Source: Palsa-360 sp963719875 (GTDB lineage Bacteria > Acidobacteriota > Terriglobia > Acidiferrales > UBA7541). Taken from it: DNA of 64,000 bases. Both the position numbers and the translations under genes were made by a program. The notes under the pieces were generated by a model. The model ran no database searches. It was not told where the DNA came from and saw only the letters and a list, made by a program, of their open reading frames with translations. Of this stretch, positions 6,938 to 16,394 are shown one piece after another. Position 1 is the stretch's first letter, and each line of letters opens with the position of its first letter. The stretch lies in contig CAVRDJ010000002.1 in NCBI GenBank assembly GCA_963719875.1, positions 1,860,001-1,924,000 on the forward strand. The letters run 5' to 3'.

Positions 6938-7849
6938 ATGCTGTCTATAGAAGTTAGCCTGACGCAGGCAAAGGAAATGCGGATGCGAAATCTCTTGAAA
7001 ACGCTGGAAATGGCATCACAGGCCCCAAATTCACGCCCCGAGATAAGGTCAGGCTTTCCCCGTGGAAGGAGTTTTCCTGTGTTTCATAAAATAACCTCAA
7101 TTTTACCACCCACCGAATCGACTTCCTGTGACCGGGCGCCTTTCCGATGGGTGCACTACCCGGAAAATTCGCTGAGGCGGTCCATGATCGAACCGGGGAA
7201 GCCCCTTGCCCACTTTCCGGAAAAACCGAGCTTGCTTGATCACCAGCACAGGGGAGGAGAAACCGGGCGCGAGGAAAAGAAGGAAAAGGAAGAGGCGGCT
7301 TCCAATTCCGGGCACTCGCTTTTCCAGGAATCGTTTTTCTTCTGTACGATCAAGAACGTTGGCGATCTTCCGGGAGCGGGCTGTATCTATGTCGAAGCAG
7401 TCGTGGAACGAGAGTCCGGCATTGCGTTTGCAAAAGTCTATTCCGCGAAAAATGCAATGAACGCTGTGGACATACTGGCAAGCCGCGTCGTGCCCTTTTT
7501 TAAGCGTCAGGGAATTGCGATCAAAGAAATTCGCACTCGAACCACGAACGAATATTGCGGTTTGGCGCCCATCCATCCCTTTGAATCTTTTCTTGCCGCC
7601 GCTCACATCCAACACCTGCCCGCGGACCTGTCCGGCCAGCCGCACAACCATCTTTGCGAGCAATTCTACAAATTCCTCTTGAAAGAGTTTTTCCTGCCGG
7701 CCCTCCGAAGGAAATTTCAACTGTCGCTGGGTGAACTGCAGGAGTCACTGGATGCTTTCGTCAAAGACTACAATTCTGAGCGAATGAAGCATGCCGGCAA
7801 AACGGAAGTCCGCCTTTTTTTCGCAGAGAACCGAAATGGACAGACCTGA
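6938..7849 (+). CDS. Inactive IS481-type integrase-fold protein, possibly domesticated
   Basis: 303-residue intact frame. From about residue 130 it aligns by eye with the integrase core of IS481-family transposases: QESFFFCTIKNVG for QDTFYVG, FAKVYSAKNA, RVVPFFKRQGI, NEYCG, HPFESFL, CEQFYKFLLKEFF, then LQESLDAFVKDYNSER. Two of the three catalytic acids are altered: the first Asp is Glu, and the Asp of LTDxG is replaced in IRTRTTNEYCG; the last Glu (CEQF) remains. The N-terminal DNA-binding part is replaced by about 100 unrelated residues with a Lys/Glu-rich stretch. No terminal inverted repeats were seen. The exact start is uncertain. It could be a decaying transposase or a reused protein. 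Confidence 0.65.
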   Translation: MLSIEVSLTQAKEMRMRNLLKTLEMASQAPNSRPEIRSGFPRGRSFPVFHKITSILPPTESTSCDRAPFRWVHYPENSLRRSMIEPGKPLAHFPEKPSLLDHQHRGGETGREEKKEKEEAASNSGHSLFQESFFFCTIKNVGDLPGAGCIYVEAVVERESGIAFAKVYSAKNAMNAVDILASRVVPFFKRQGIAIKEIRTRTTNEYCGLAPIHPFESFLAAAHIQHLPADLSGQPHNHLCEQFYKFLLKEFFLPALRRKFQLSLGELQESLDAFVKDYNSERMKHAGKTEVRLFFAENRNGQT

Positions 7850-7997
7850 TCAGTCCGCTTCTCAAGACCTATCTGGTTTTAATGGGTTCAGGTATCTGAA
7901 TCATGCGGTTTCGGGGCTCGACCAATAGAGAAAGCTCACTGCCTGGCGTCAATGGTCTGCTATCCGCCAAGCAAATATTATCATCCTCAGTGCGGCG

Positions 7998-8417
7998 TCA
8001 CGCGATCTGCTGAACCCATTGCCTCCGCCAGGCCGGCGCTTCGAAGGGATCCCCGAAATACTGTGTTTCGTGGACGACTTTGCCGTTGCGGAACTCCATA
8101 ATACTCACCGTGTATGCCAGCCGTTCCTGGTACGTGATTGTGTATTCCGTGATCCAGAGATTCCCGTTTCCGAGAACCCGCTTGACCTTGAAGCCGGACG
8201 GCTTGCCGGGATGATGACTCCGCAAGGCTTGCAAATTGCTTCGCCCGAGGATTCGCTCGCCCGACTGGGGATAATCACAAATGGCATCGTCATCGTAAAT
8301 ATCGTGTTCCGCGTTCGCATCGCCGGCGGCCGACGCGTGCCAGTGCCTATTCAGGGCTGTACGGATTTGTTCCTCTTGCATGGACTGCTCTAGCTGCGGT
8401 TTCGCTTTCATGTTCAT
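7998..8417 (-). CDS. SnoaL-like / NTF2-fold protein
   Basis: 139 residues of the SnoaL-like NTF2 fold: an N-terminal helix pair (EEQIRTALNRHWHASAAGD), then DIYDDDAICDYPQSGERILGR and the later strands YTVSIMEFRNGKVVHETQYF with the typical closing WRRQWVQ. The start at 8417 is preceded by AAGGCGG; a longer frame upstream is less likely. No signal peptide. Such proteins act as small isomerases, hydrolases or ligand binders; the specific role is unknown. Confidence 0.82.
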   Translation of the reverse strand: MNMKAKPQLEQSMQEEQIRTALNRHWHASAAGDANAEHDIYDDDAICDYPQSGERILGRSNLQALRSHHPGKPSGFKVKRVLGNGNLWITEYTITYQERLAYTVSIMEFRNGKVVHETQYFGDPFEAPAWRRQWVQQIA

Positions 8418-8985
8418 CCGCCTTGTGGAGTGCGTTTCCAGAACCACGATTGCTTGATGTTGTGTGCCTGCATTTCGAATGGATAGAATACAAAAACAAC
8501 AGCGATTGGGTCTTTCTTCCGAGCGATGTACTCGAACACTGTGGCTTTGCTCTCCAGAGCCTTTACTAATGCGGGCATTCGTTCCCACTAGCCCGCATTG
8601 TAGCAAGTACCGAAAGCCAAGTCCCGAGAAGTCCGCTCCTGAGGAGGTATCTCACAAATGCTTGGGCATAGTGGAAATGAAGACACTTACCGGGTGAACC
8701 TTCCCAAGCAAAACCATATCGACAGCATCCGACGCTGAAAGCGCCGCAGCATACTGGCCCAGGGCAACGTCCTGGGCTTCGGAATCCATCGATTGTGGCG
8801 CGCCCTGAAAGGGTGCAGAAATCCTCCGCCCTTTCAGGGCGGGCAATGAGACTTGGACACGATCCTGGCCCCGGCTCCAAATCGTGCTATATGCCCAATC
8901 CGGCAGGGATTTCAATTTGTGCCAAATTTGGCACTAAATCGCCCAGAAAAGTTCTAAAATCGTGCCCTTGGGTGCGCCAGCTACA
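8418..8985. other. Gene-poor stretch with one strong palindrome
   Basis: No supportable gene. The main structure is the inverted repeat at 8801-8841, listed separately. Short open frames here have no family resemblance. Confidence 0.5.
8801..8841. repeat. 13-bp perfect inverted repeat
   Basis: CGCCCTGAAAGGG at 8801-8813 pairs with CCCTTTCAGGGCG at 8829-8841 around a 15-nt loop. There is no T-run, so it looks more like an extragenic palindrome than a terminator. Confidence 0.7.
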
Positions 8986-9183
8986 ATGATGTTCTATATC
9001 CACATTTTACGAAGTCGAGTCACAGGCTGTTATTACACTGGGTCAACATCCAATTTGCAGGTGCGCTTTCAGCAGTACAATTCTGATGTAAGCGTGTCGA
9101 CTAAGAACCGAGGCCCCTGGGATCTGGCGCGCCACTTTTCACAATCGATCAGTTGTGCAAACGCATTCGGGAGGAGCCAATGA
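8986..9183 (+). pseudogene. Truncated GIY-YIG endonuclease-like fragment
   Basis: The first 50 residues match the N-terminus of small GIY-YIG proteins: MFYIHILRSRVTGCYYTGST, then LQVRFQQYN and STKNRGPWDL. The usual C-terminal half, beginning after the LVYYE segment, is absent; the frame ends after unrelated residues at the start of the dienelactone hydrolase gene. Complete members have about 80-100 residues, this one 65. It is probably a remnant cut off by recombination at the hydrolase boundary. Confidence 0.6.
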
Positions 9184-9953
9184 AAATCGCACGTCTCGTT
9201 TCATTCGTCCTGGGCGCCGCTGCCATGGTTCTGCAGGCAGGCGCGGCGCAAGCTGCTATGAAAACCCAGTGGATCGACTACAAGCAGGGCAGCACGGCGC
9301 TGTCCGGCTATCTCGCGTATGACGATGCTGTCCAGGGCCGGCGCCCCGGTGTGTTGATGATCCATGACCGGTCCGGCTTCTCGGAGGGCACACTCGCGGA
9401 TGCCCGGATGATTGCGGGGCTCGGCTATGTGGTATTTGCCGAGGACATTTTCGGCAAGGGCTTCGTTCCCAAGACCGTTCCCGAGATGATGGAAACGATC
9501 GGGATCTACGACAAAGACCGTGCGCTGATGCGGGCGCGCGCTTTGGCCGGGCTCGATGTCCTCAAGGCACAGCCGATGGTCGATCCGGCGAAGCTGGCCT
9601 CGGTGGGCTATTGCTTTGGCGGCACTACCGGAATCGAGCTGATCGAAACCGGCGCGCCGCTTCTCGGCTTCGTCTCGGTGCACGGCGCGTTCCAGAACTT
9701 CGCGCCGGAAGCTGCCAAGAACATCAAGGGTCGCGTTCTCATCTTGCACGGCGCCGAAGATCCGGTTGCGCCGATGAACGAGCTCGATGCGGTGATCTCG
9801 CAGTTCCGCGCCGCCAAGGTGGACTTCGAGGTCAACCTCTACAGCGGCGCAGCGCACGGATTTACGAAGCCGCAGAACCCCTCGGAAGTGCGCGCCGATG
9901 ACGAATACAAGGTGGCGATGTCGCGCTTTCTCAAGGATCTTTTTTCGCACTAA
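9180..9953 (+). CDS. Secreted dienelactone hydrolase family protein
   Basis: 257 residues with a signal peptide (about 1-25, ending AAQAA). The alpha/beta-hydrolase triad is visible: nucleophile Cys in GYCFGG, Asp in GAEDPVAP, and His in SGAAHGFT. The N-terminal IHDRSGF replaces the usual E-x-FG segment of cytosolic dienelactone hydrolases. The start follows GGGAGGAG. It overlaps the GIY-YIG remnant by 4 bp. Secretion and this architecture point to hydrolysis of an exogenous ester or lactone. Its family resemblance is at least as close to proteobacterial sequences, so recent transfer is possible but not shown. Confidence 0.88.
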   Translation: MKIARLVSFVLGAAAMVLQAGAAQAAMKTQWIDYKQGSTALSGYLAYDDAVQGRRPGVLMIHDRSGFSEGTLADARMIAGLGYVVFAEDIFGKGFVPKTVPEMMETIGIYDKDRALMRARALAGLDVLKAQPMVDPAKLASVGYCFGGTTGIELIETGAPLLGFVSVHGAFQNFAPEAAKNIKGRVLILHGAEDPVAPMNELDAVISQFRAAKVDFEVNLYSGAAHGFTKPQNPSEVRADDEYKVAMSRFLKDLFSH

Positions 9954-9974
9954 ATGTGGGTTCGCTGGGAATTC

Positions 9975-10059
9975 GTAGCGCAGGGTGTTCAGCCAGCGGG
10001 CGTTGGGGCAGGGGCCACTCTTGCCCACACTAAAACCCGCAGGCTGAAGCCAGCGCTAC
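9975..10059. repeat. Degenerate extragenic palindrome, GTAGCG family
   Basis: Begins GTAGCGCAGGGTGTTCAGCC and ends AGGCTGAAGCCAGCGCTAC; imperfectly self-complementary. It is a longer, diverged relative of the 72-bp palindromes at 16313, 59930 and 63616, located between convergent genes. Confidence 0.65.
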
Positions 10060-10064
10060 CTCGC

Positions 10065-10859
10065 TTACTTGGAATTTGCCGGCTCCAAACCACTCTTCTT
10101 GATGGCGGCGTAGGCGGCCGGGGAAGCAAGCCATTGGATAAGCGCCTTGGCAGCTTCCGGATGGGTTGCTGTTACCGGAATGCCTGCGGCAAATACGGTG
10201 ACCCTTTGCGCCCCGGGCGGTAGCGGGCCTACGATATCGATGCCTTTCACGGGACGCAGTTCACTGATCTGTTGGAAGCCAATCTCAAATTCTCCCGTCG
10301 CGACCACTCCACCTACCGGGTCGGCCTCGATTTTCCTACACTTGAATTTGATTTGGTCCGCGACTCCGAGCTTCGGAAACAATTCGGTGGAGAGATAGAC
10401 GCCGCTGGCGCTATCGGAATAGGCAATCGATTTTGCCGCCAGCAGCGTGCGCTTCAGCGCGTCCACGGTGCTGATGTCGGGCTTGGGCGCCCCCGCCTTT
10501 ACGGCCATGCCCATCAAGGATTGGACCAGATCGACGCGGCTGCCCGGCCGGACCTTGCCCTGCATGATCAGATCGTCCAGCGCGGGCGCGGCCATGATCA
10601 CAACGTCGATCACCTCACTGCGTTCGAGGCGTATGGGAATGGCGTTATGGGTCGTACCCATGGAGGGGCCGAACTGGGTCACAAGTTTGTTGTGCGTGGC
10701 GGCTTCATATTCGGGGACCAACTCCAGATAAGCGGCCGTGAAACTTCCCGAAGTTACGACCTTGATCTCGTCCGCGCGCGCTGTAGCGGCGGTAAGCAGC
10801 GCACAGATCAAGGCCAGGGCCGAGAGCCCAGCAAATTTCTTGTGGGGAGTCGTTATCAT
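10065..10859 (-). CDS. Periplasmic substrate-binding protein, ModA-like
   Basis: 264 residues with a signal peptide (to about 29, ATARA) followed by the type II periplasmic binding fold: DEIKVVTSGSFTAAYLELVPEYE, the hinge segment DVVIMAAPALDDLI, and IAYSDSASGVYLSTEL in mid-protein. It resembles ModA-type molybdate or oxyanion binding proteins, but no ABC permease or ATPase gene is adjacent, so it may act alone or with a distant transporter. GGGAAGGGAT precedes the start. The substrate is unknown. Confidence 0.82.
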   Translation of the reverse strand: MITTPHKKFAGLSALALICALLTAATARADEIKVVTSGSFTAAYLELVPEYEAATHNKLVTQFGPSMGTTHNAIPIRLERSEVIDVVIMAAPALDDLIMQGKVRPGSRVDLVQSLMGMAVKAGAPKPDISTVDALKRTLLAAKSIAYSDSASGVYLSTELFPKLGVADQIKFKCRKIEADPVGGVVATGEFEIGFQQISELRPVKGIDIVGPLPPGAQRVTVFAAGIPVTATHPEAAKALIQWLASPAAYAAIKKSGLEPANSK

Positions 10860-11055
10860 TAGGATCCCTTCCCCTGCTCGCTTATGGCACAGGGGATCTT
10901 AATTCAATATTGTCTTAACCCTCGAGCAATCGCATCAGTGTTACCACGATCCCACAGGGAAGGCCAGTGTGTGCTGCCCACTCCCGGATCCTCGACAACT
11001 TAGAAATTATCCCAGCGTGTTGCGGTTCTCGGCAAGCGTTGGCGGTGACCGGCTG

Positions 11056-13083
11056 CTAAGGCGCCTCAAGTATGGCGAGCGCCATAGTCCGCGCCTGCCT
11101 GATTTCCCCGGCTGCTTCGATCTTTCTCCCCATCGCCGACAGAACCATGCCACGAGTGGCATGGGCGATGGGCCTGTTCGGCGCGATTGCGACGGCCACT
11201 TCCGCTTCCGCCAGGGCTTGATCCAGCTTTCCTGCGCGCAACAATTGCGTGGACAAATTTTCGTGCGTCAACGCCGAAAGAGCCGACACATCCACGCGCC
11301 CGTCGTACACCAGGATCGAGTTTGCGATCAAAGCCGACGGATGAATTTTCCGGAAGGGGAGGTAGGGATTGGCCCAATCCGCTCTCCAATAGGTTCCCGA
11401 AATTTCCGTGGAACTGATGAATACCGGTCCGTCGATTTGTGGGAGAAGGACCGGCACTGGGAGCTGGTGCAAATCCGTAAAAGACGTGGGCAACGGTTTG
11501 CATGGGATCCCGTAGTAAGCAACATCCACAACCAGGGATGCATAATAAGCAAGCCAGCAGTCCTTGATTTGATGCTCGTCGATATACTGTTTCAAGGCGA
11601 TGAGGCCCTGCCCCCAATCGACATTTGAATCGGCCAGCATTCGATGAGTATTTTCCGGGCCGCCCCACAATTCGTTCGCATAGGAAATGTAGTTGGGGAA
11701 AGCCCGAGCGGAAGTTGCAATGTGAAAAAGGAGAAGAACCGCCACGAGGCCCGCGAGCACACGGTGCCGCTGTCCCAAATACCACGCACAGGACGCGACT
11801 AGGACGATCAGAAACGGATACACGGGAAGGAGATGGCGCACGCCGTAGTTGACGCCCGAAGACATCGCTGCGGCGAGATAGATTCCGGGAGGGATGAGAA
11901 GGAATAGCACCTCACGACGGAATTGTTTATTGCGAAGCGTGGCACTCCATGGCGCCAGGCAGCAGAAAAGCAGGAATGCCACAGTGGATTTGATGATGAA
12001 GATTGCCGGAAAATAGAACCATTGCGCCTGCGGATAATATTTTCCGAAAATGACGGTCGGAAGCGCCCCCGGCGAATAGATGGACACGACTCCGTACAGG
12101 TACGCTTCCGGAAGTAGGTGCCACTGAGCAATTTTCAAGACAACGGCTGAAGCGTGGGGGCCCATCTGGGGGGCGAATTGCGAAAAAGGGGGATTCACGC
12201 TCACACCGGGAGGGCGCGCCGCGTAGCGAAATCCGTATAAGGACCAGAGCACGAGCAGCGCGATCCCGGATAGAGCCGCCAGCGTCGCGACTTGGCGGAG
12301 CGCCCTCTTCGCGAGGTCTGGAGCATACTGCTTGGTGGCAGGATCTCGAATGGGCGGCAACTCGGCACAAGCAAGAAGAAACAACATCGGAAAGATCAGA
12401 ATCCCTGAGTGTTTGGTGCCTAAACACAGGCCGGCTGCCAGGCCCGCACTGGCGAGTCTCAGCGTGGAAGGCTTTTTCAAATAGAAATAGAAACCGCCGA
12501 CCGCCAGGAATAGGCCAAACGTCACGCCTACATCCGTTGTGACCAGGGCTCCGTGGGCGAGGATATTGGGTTCGAACACCAGGAGAATCAGCGCCAGGAA
12601 AGCCGGGCCGACACCCCACATGGAGTACGCCACGAGAAAAACTGTAAGCGCCAGACAGATCGTGAAACTGGCTGCAGCTAGCCTGGTCCTCCACAGCAGC
12701 GACTTCGCATTGTTCGCATAGAGAAATTCGCGCCCGACATCATATTCCACCGTTCTGAAGTATTCGTCAGGGACGGACGGATGACGAAGAGTGAGGCGCA
12801 AGAGAGGAATTGCGGCTACGAGCTTAACGAGGGGCGGATGTTCGGGATTGATCCCGAAATCGAATGTCTTCCAGTAGTGATACCCAGCAAAAATATGGCA
12901 GGCTTCGTCAAATGTTTGAGATTGTTGCCGCGCAGTCAGGGCGAGCTGCGCCGCCATAACAACAAGCAACAATGCAACTCCGATCACGAGCCGCATTCGG
13001 CGCGGTCCATCTGATTTGAGATTGGTCATCACCTTGAGAGGAACGGATGACAGTTGAGTAGTGAGTCCCTCAAAACGTATCAC
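11056..13083 (-). CDS. GT39-type membrane glycosyltransferase with TPR-like tail
   Basis: About 675 residues from a GTG at 13083, or 657 if the ATG at 13029 is used. An N-terminal membrane helix is followed by the FDEACHIFAGYHYW and NPEHPPLVKL segments that in dolichyl-phosphate-mannose-type (PMT/ArnT) enzymes form the catalytic external loop with its acidic residue. Many hydrophobic helices follow to about residue 450, then a soluble domain, then one TPR-like pair at the C-terminus (LDQALAEAEVAVAIAPNRPIAHATRG). It likely transfers a sugar from a polyprenyl carrier at the periplasmic face. Divergent from a second GT39-like gene at 13318. Confidence 0.82.
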   Translation of the reverse strand: MIRFEGLTTQLSSVPLKVMTNLKSDGPRRMRLVIGVALLLVVMAAQLALTARQQSQTFDEACHIFAGYHYWKTFDFGINPEHPPLVKLVAAIPLLRLTLRHPSVPDEYFRTVEYDVGREFLYANNAKSLLWRTRLAAASFTICLALTVFLVAYSMWGVGPAFLALILLVFEPNILAHGALVTTDVGVTFGLFLAVGGFYFYLKKPSTLRLASAGLAAGLCLGTKHSGILIFPMLFLLACAELPPIRDPATKQYAPDLAKRALRQVATLAALSGIALLVLWSLYGFRYAARPPGVSVNPPFSQFAPQMGPHASAVVLKIAQWHLLPEAYLYGVVSIYSPGALPTVIFGKYYPQAQWFYFPAIFIIKSTVAFLLFCCLAPWSATLRNKQFRREVLFLLIPPGIYLAAAMSSGVNYGVRHLLPVYPFLIVLVASCAWYLGQRHRVLAGLVAVLLLFHIATSARAFPNYISYANELWGGPENTHRMLADSNVDWGQGLIALKQYIDEHQIKDCWLAYYASLVVDVAYYGIPCKPLPTSFTDLHQLPVPVLLPQIDGPVFISSTEISGTYWRADWANPYLPFRKIHPSALIANSILVYDGRVDVSALSALTHENLSTQLLRAGKLDQALAEAEVAVAIAPNRPIAHATRGMVLSAMGRKIEAAGEIRQARTMALAILEAP

Positions 13084-13317
13084 AGCGACGTGCTGGGCCT
13101 AATAACAGTGAGGGCTGGTGTTTCCTTTCCAGAACTGAGGGTGTTTCGTCGCGGTTAATGGAGGGACAGCCTGCCGGCGGCTGTGTCCATATCAATACGA
13201 ATGATGATTGAAGCAAGAGGCAGAAAGAATGCAGATCAGTTCGATTGAATGCATACCTGTGATGGCGCTACGCTGACAAAGGAAACAAGTTCCAATGGAG
13301 AATGAAGTCCGCTGGGA

Positions 13318-14616
13318 ATGCCGTCCGTCGGTACAAAACGAATACTTGCTTGCGCGCTTCGTTCTCCGGCGCTCGCAGTGGCTGCTGCCCTTGCGCTGCG
13401 TTTGGTTTTGCTCTGGCTTTCACATCGTGGAGAGGATCTCGCTCATCCGAAATTTGAAACCGTGGGCTTGGAGACCAAGCTCGTTGCCGAATCGCTGGCA
13501 GCAGGCAATGGCTTTTTCCGCCCTTATCCCAATTACGAAGCGCTCACAGCGTGCCTTGCTCCGGTTTATCCATTCCTTTGGGCGATCGGTAATAAACTAT
13601 TTCATTTGAATTCCTTCGGCGCAACGGTTTTCAGCCAGTTAATGAATTGCGTATTTTCAGCGGCGACATGCTGGCCCATTTTCGGAATCGGAAAGAGAGT
13701 TTTCAGCAGGAAAATCGGGCTCGCCTCCGCATGGCTTTGGGTGTTCCTTCCGTATGCGATCCTTTTCCCCCTCGAGTGGACTTGGGACCAAAGCCTGTCC
13801 GCCCTCCTGCTGGCTGTCATTGTCTGGGTAACCTACAGGCTGAGCGAATCGGATTCTTCGCTGCTGATGACCGGGTACGGATTGTTGTGGGCCTTGGCGG
13901 CGCTGGTGAATCCCACACTTTGCATCCTGTTGCCTTTCCTGCTGGGCTGGTTGATGGTCCGACGAGGACAGCCCGGCTGGCTTTCGCTCGCCTTGGCAGC
14001 GAAGGTAGCGTTCGTATTTGTTCTAGCGCTACTGCCCTGGACGATCCGCAATTATTACGCAATCGACGGTTTGGTCTTCGTCAAATCAAATTTTGGCATG
14101 GAATTCTGGCTTGGGAATAACCCTGCGGTGAAGGAGATCTACACGCCGGAACTTCACCCCGCGAGCAACCCGAGGGAGCTCATCTCTTTGGCGCTTAACG
14201 GCGAACCCAACTACAATCGGCAAAAGCAGCGCCAGGCCATGGCCTACGTCAGGATGTACCCACGAGTGTTCTTGAAAAATTCATTGGACCGGATTGAAGA
14301 CACCTGGTCGGCCTCCTACGATTCTCGTGTGGAACCCTGGATCCTTACCCTCCGCCTCAGCCGGATGGATGTATGGTTTTGCTCGATATTCTCCGCATTC
14401 TCGTTTATCGGGATGATCTTTGTTTTGCGCGCCAATTGGAAGGATACGTTGCCGCTGGCCATGTGTCTGCTGCTGTTCCCTATCCCGTACTACATCACGC
14501 ATACCGCGCTGCGCTACCGTCATCCGATCGACCCTTTCATGACAATTCTCGCTGTGTGCGCTATCTCCTCGCTGTGCTCCGCGCTCTGTCTACCCAAGGT
14601 TTGGAGAACTACATAA
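13318..14616 (+). CDS. Polytopic membrane glycosyltransferase-like protein
   Basis: 432 residues, mostly hydrophobic with about ten predicted membrane helices. The first periplasmic loop contains HRGEDLAHPKFE and the pattern LVAESLAAGNGFFRP, and WTWDQS occurs further on, typical of bacterial GT39/PMT-like (glycosyltransferase family 39) proteins. No strong ribosome binding site is seen at 13318, so the start is uncertain. Divergent from the GT39 gene at 11056-13083 across a 230-bp region, suggesting the pair acts on a common cell-surface glycan. Confidence 0.7.
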   Translation: MPSVGTKRILACALRSPALAVAAALALRLVLLWLSHRGEDLAHPKFETVGLETKLVAESLAAGNGFFRPYPNYEALTACLAPVYPFLWAIGNKLFHLNSFGATVFSQLMNCVFSAATCWPIFGIGKRVFSRKIGLASAWLWVFLPYAILFPLEWTWDQSLSALLLAVIVWVTYRLSESDSSLLMTGYGLLWALAALVNPTLCILLPFLLGWLMVRRGQPGWLSLALAAKVAFVFVLALLPWTIRNYYAIDGLVFVKSNFGMEFWLGNNPAVKEIYTPELHPASNPRELISLALNGEPNYNRQKQRQAMAYVRMYPRVFLKNSLDRIEDTWSASYDSRVEPWILTLRLSRMDVWFCSIFSAFSFIGMIFVLRANWKDTLPLAMCLLLFPIPYYITHTALRYRHPIDPFMTILAVCAISSLCSALCLPKVWRTT

Positions 14617-14647
14617 GGGGTGAGCTTTCTTATCCCGTCGCATCGAA

Positions 14648-14712
14648 AACCGGGCCGGGGCATTGCGTTCTGAGGCGGTCGGATGTATGTTGACGGTCAG
14701 CCCGGAAGTCAA
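14648..14712 (+). promoter_or_regulatory. Conserved upstream element with hairpin, copy A
   Basis: A stretch of about 50 bp starting GGCCGGGGCATTGCG is about three-quarters identical, by eye, to a stretch at 17883-17946. Both end in a small hairpin; here the stem is TTGAC (14690-14694) with GTCAA (14708-14712). It lies about 45 bp before the ATG of the metallo-beta-lactamase-fold gene. It may be a structured leader RNA or a repeat remnant. Confidence 0.45.
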
Positions 14713-14755
14713 AATCGAAATTTCCGCTCAACGATACAAAAACGGAGGGAGCCCC

Positions 14756-16306
14756 ATGAAATACGCATTGTGGATTTCCGTGTTTCTGCTGGCGATGGTG
14801 CAGCAGCAACCGGTGCTAGCTCAGGGAGGCAGCGATAGTCTGGTGAAACAGGCCGTCGCCGCGGAAGGCGGCGCCGATGCGCTGCGCGGCGTGAAGGGCC
14901 TGGCCATCAAAGGCGATGCAAAGTTCTGGGAGCCGGGGCAGTCCTTCGCTCCCGACGGCGAGACCCGCTTCATGGGGGATGCGACGTTCACAATGACCTG
15001 GGATCTCGCCAATGGCAGCGCCCGCACCGAATGGTACCGCGATCAGAAATATCCGGAACCGGTCATACTGAAATATACGGAAACCCTAATGCCCACGATC
15101 GGCTTCGTCACGGATGAGAAGGGCAGCCAGCCCATGTCCGGCATCCGCGAGGCGGCGCAACTGCGCGAACTCGAGCGCGTCTCGCCGTGGCTGCTGGTCA
15201 AGGCCTTGAACGATCCGAAAAGCATCGATACCGCGGGAACACAAAAGCTCGGCGCGCAGTCCTTGCCGGCCGTTTCTTTTGCTGACGGCGGGACGACGTT
15301 CATCATTCTGTTCGATCGCAAAACGCATCTGCCCGCGGCAATCCGCACGCGCGATGACGACAACATCCACGGCGATTCCAACTACGACGCCGTGCTAACG
15401 GACTGGAAAGCGGTAAATGGGGCGCAGATTGCCCAGTCGCTTTCATTTCAAATTGGCGGCGTCGAAGTGGCAAAGCTCAACTATCGCAACGTCACCGCGA
15501 ATCCGGCAATCGCTGCCAACACGTTTGCGGTGCCTGACTCGGTACGAGCAGCGGCCAAACCGGTGGCGACCAGCAACGTGCCGTATCAATGGGTCATGCG
15601 GCGGCTATTCCTGACGCGGTTTCTGGACAGCGACAACATTATTTTCCCCAACGGCGGCGGCCTCAAGCTGGTCGAGCTTGCTCCTAACGTGCAGCACGTC
15701 GAGGGGGGAACAGCCAACAATCTGATCGTGGCGATGAAAGACTACCTGGTGATCTTTGATGCGCCGTATGGCGAGTTGCAATCACGCTGGACCATCGACG
15801 CGGCGAAAGCAAAGTATCCGGGCAAGCCGATCAAGTATCTCGTCCTGACCCACCAGCACATGGACCATACCGGCGGCATGCGAACCTATGTGGCCGATGG
15901 CGCGAATGTGATCGTGCCGAGCCCGGACAAGGCCTACTTTGAAAAGGATGTCAAAGCGCCCCACACGATCGTTTCCGACGACCTGCAAAAGAAGCCGCGG
16001 ACACCCGTGATCACTGAGGTCAAGGACCAGATGACGATCAAGGATGACACGACTGAAATTCGCCTCTACTTCATTGCCAATCCGCACGTCGTGGGCATGC
16101 TGATCGGAAACGTAATCACCGGTAACGCGAACATCGTGTACGTCACCGATCTCATCTCGCCTCGCGGGCCGATTGAACGTTCGGAAGCGACGGCCTCCGT
16201 GGGCACGATTCTGAGGAAATACAACATTACCGGGGCTGTGATTGCCGGAGGGCACGGCACGACGGTCAAGCAAGCGGATATTTCAGCGCAGCTGGCTGCG
16301 AATTAG
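14756..16306 (+). CDS. Secreted metallo-beta-lactamase-fold hydrolase
   Basis: 516 residues with a signal peptide (to about 22, PVLAQ). The first 290 residues form a secreted, LolA-like, beta-rich region (repeated strands such as SFQIGGVEVAKLNYRNV). The metallo-beta-lactamase fold occupies about 320-516, with the zinc motif THQHMDHTGG (His366, His368, Asp370, His371) and later GNVITGNANIVYVTDL and GGHGTTV. The start follows GGAGGG. The second half of the fold lacks an obvious strong HxH, so the metal site may be partial. Substrate unknown; related secreted proteins are common in Acidobacteriota. Confidence 0.82.
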   Translation: MKYALWISVFLLAMVQQQPVLAQGGSDSLVKQAVAAEGGADALRGVKGLAIKGDAKFWEPGQSFAPDGETRFMGDATFTMTWDLANGSARTEWYRDQKYPEPVILKYTETLMPTIGFVTDEKGSQPMSGIREAAQLRELERVSPWLLVKALNDPKSIDTAGTQKLGAQSLPAVSFADGGTTFIILFDRKTHLPAAIRTRDDDNIHGDSNYDAVLTDWKAVNGAQIAQSLSFQIGGVEVAKLNYRNVTANPAIAANTFAVPDSVRAAAKPVATSNVPYQWVMRRLFLTRFLDSDNIIFPNGGGLKLVELAPNVQHVEGGTANNLIVAMKDYLVIFDAPYGELQSRWTIDAAKAKYPGKPIKYLVLTHQHMDHTGGMRTYVADGANVIVPSPDKAYFEKDVKAPHTIVSDDLQKKPRTPVITEVKDQMTIKDDTTEIRLYFIANPHVVGMLIGNVITGNANIVYVTDLISPRGPIERSEATASVGTILRKYNITGAVIAGGHGTTVKQADISAQLAAN

Positions 16307-16312
16307 AATTGA

Positions 16313-16384
16313 GTAGCGTGGGCTTTAGCCTGCGGGGTTTAGTCCTTGCAAGGACCAACCCCCACAGGCTGAAGCCTGCGCTAC
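16313..16384. repeat. 72-bp extragenic palindrome, GTAGCG family
   Basis: Begins GTAGCGTGGGCTTTAGCCTG and ends GGCTGAAGCCTGCGCTAC, with a short internal palindrome CCTTGCAAGG. The same 72-bp design occurs at 59930-60001 and 63616-63687. It lies between convergent genes. Confidence 0.85.
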
Positions 16385-16394
16385 ATGAACCCTG

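Noticed and set aside
8986..9183. Functional GIY-YIG nuclease or homing endonuclease
   Set aside because: The C-terminal half with the metal-binding Glu is missing.
10065..10859. A complete molybdate ABC transporter
   Set aside because: Only the binding protein is here; no ModB or ModC gene is adjacent.
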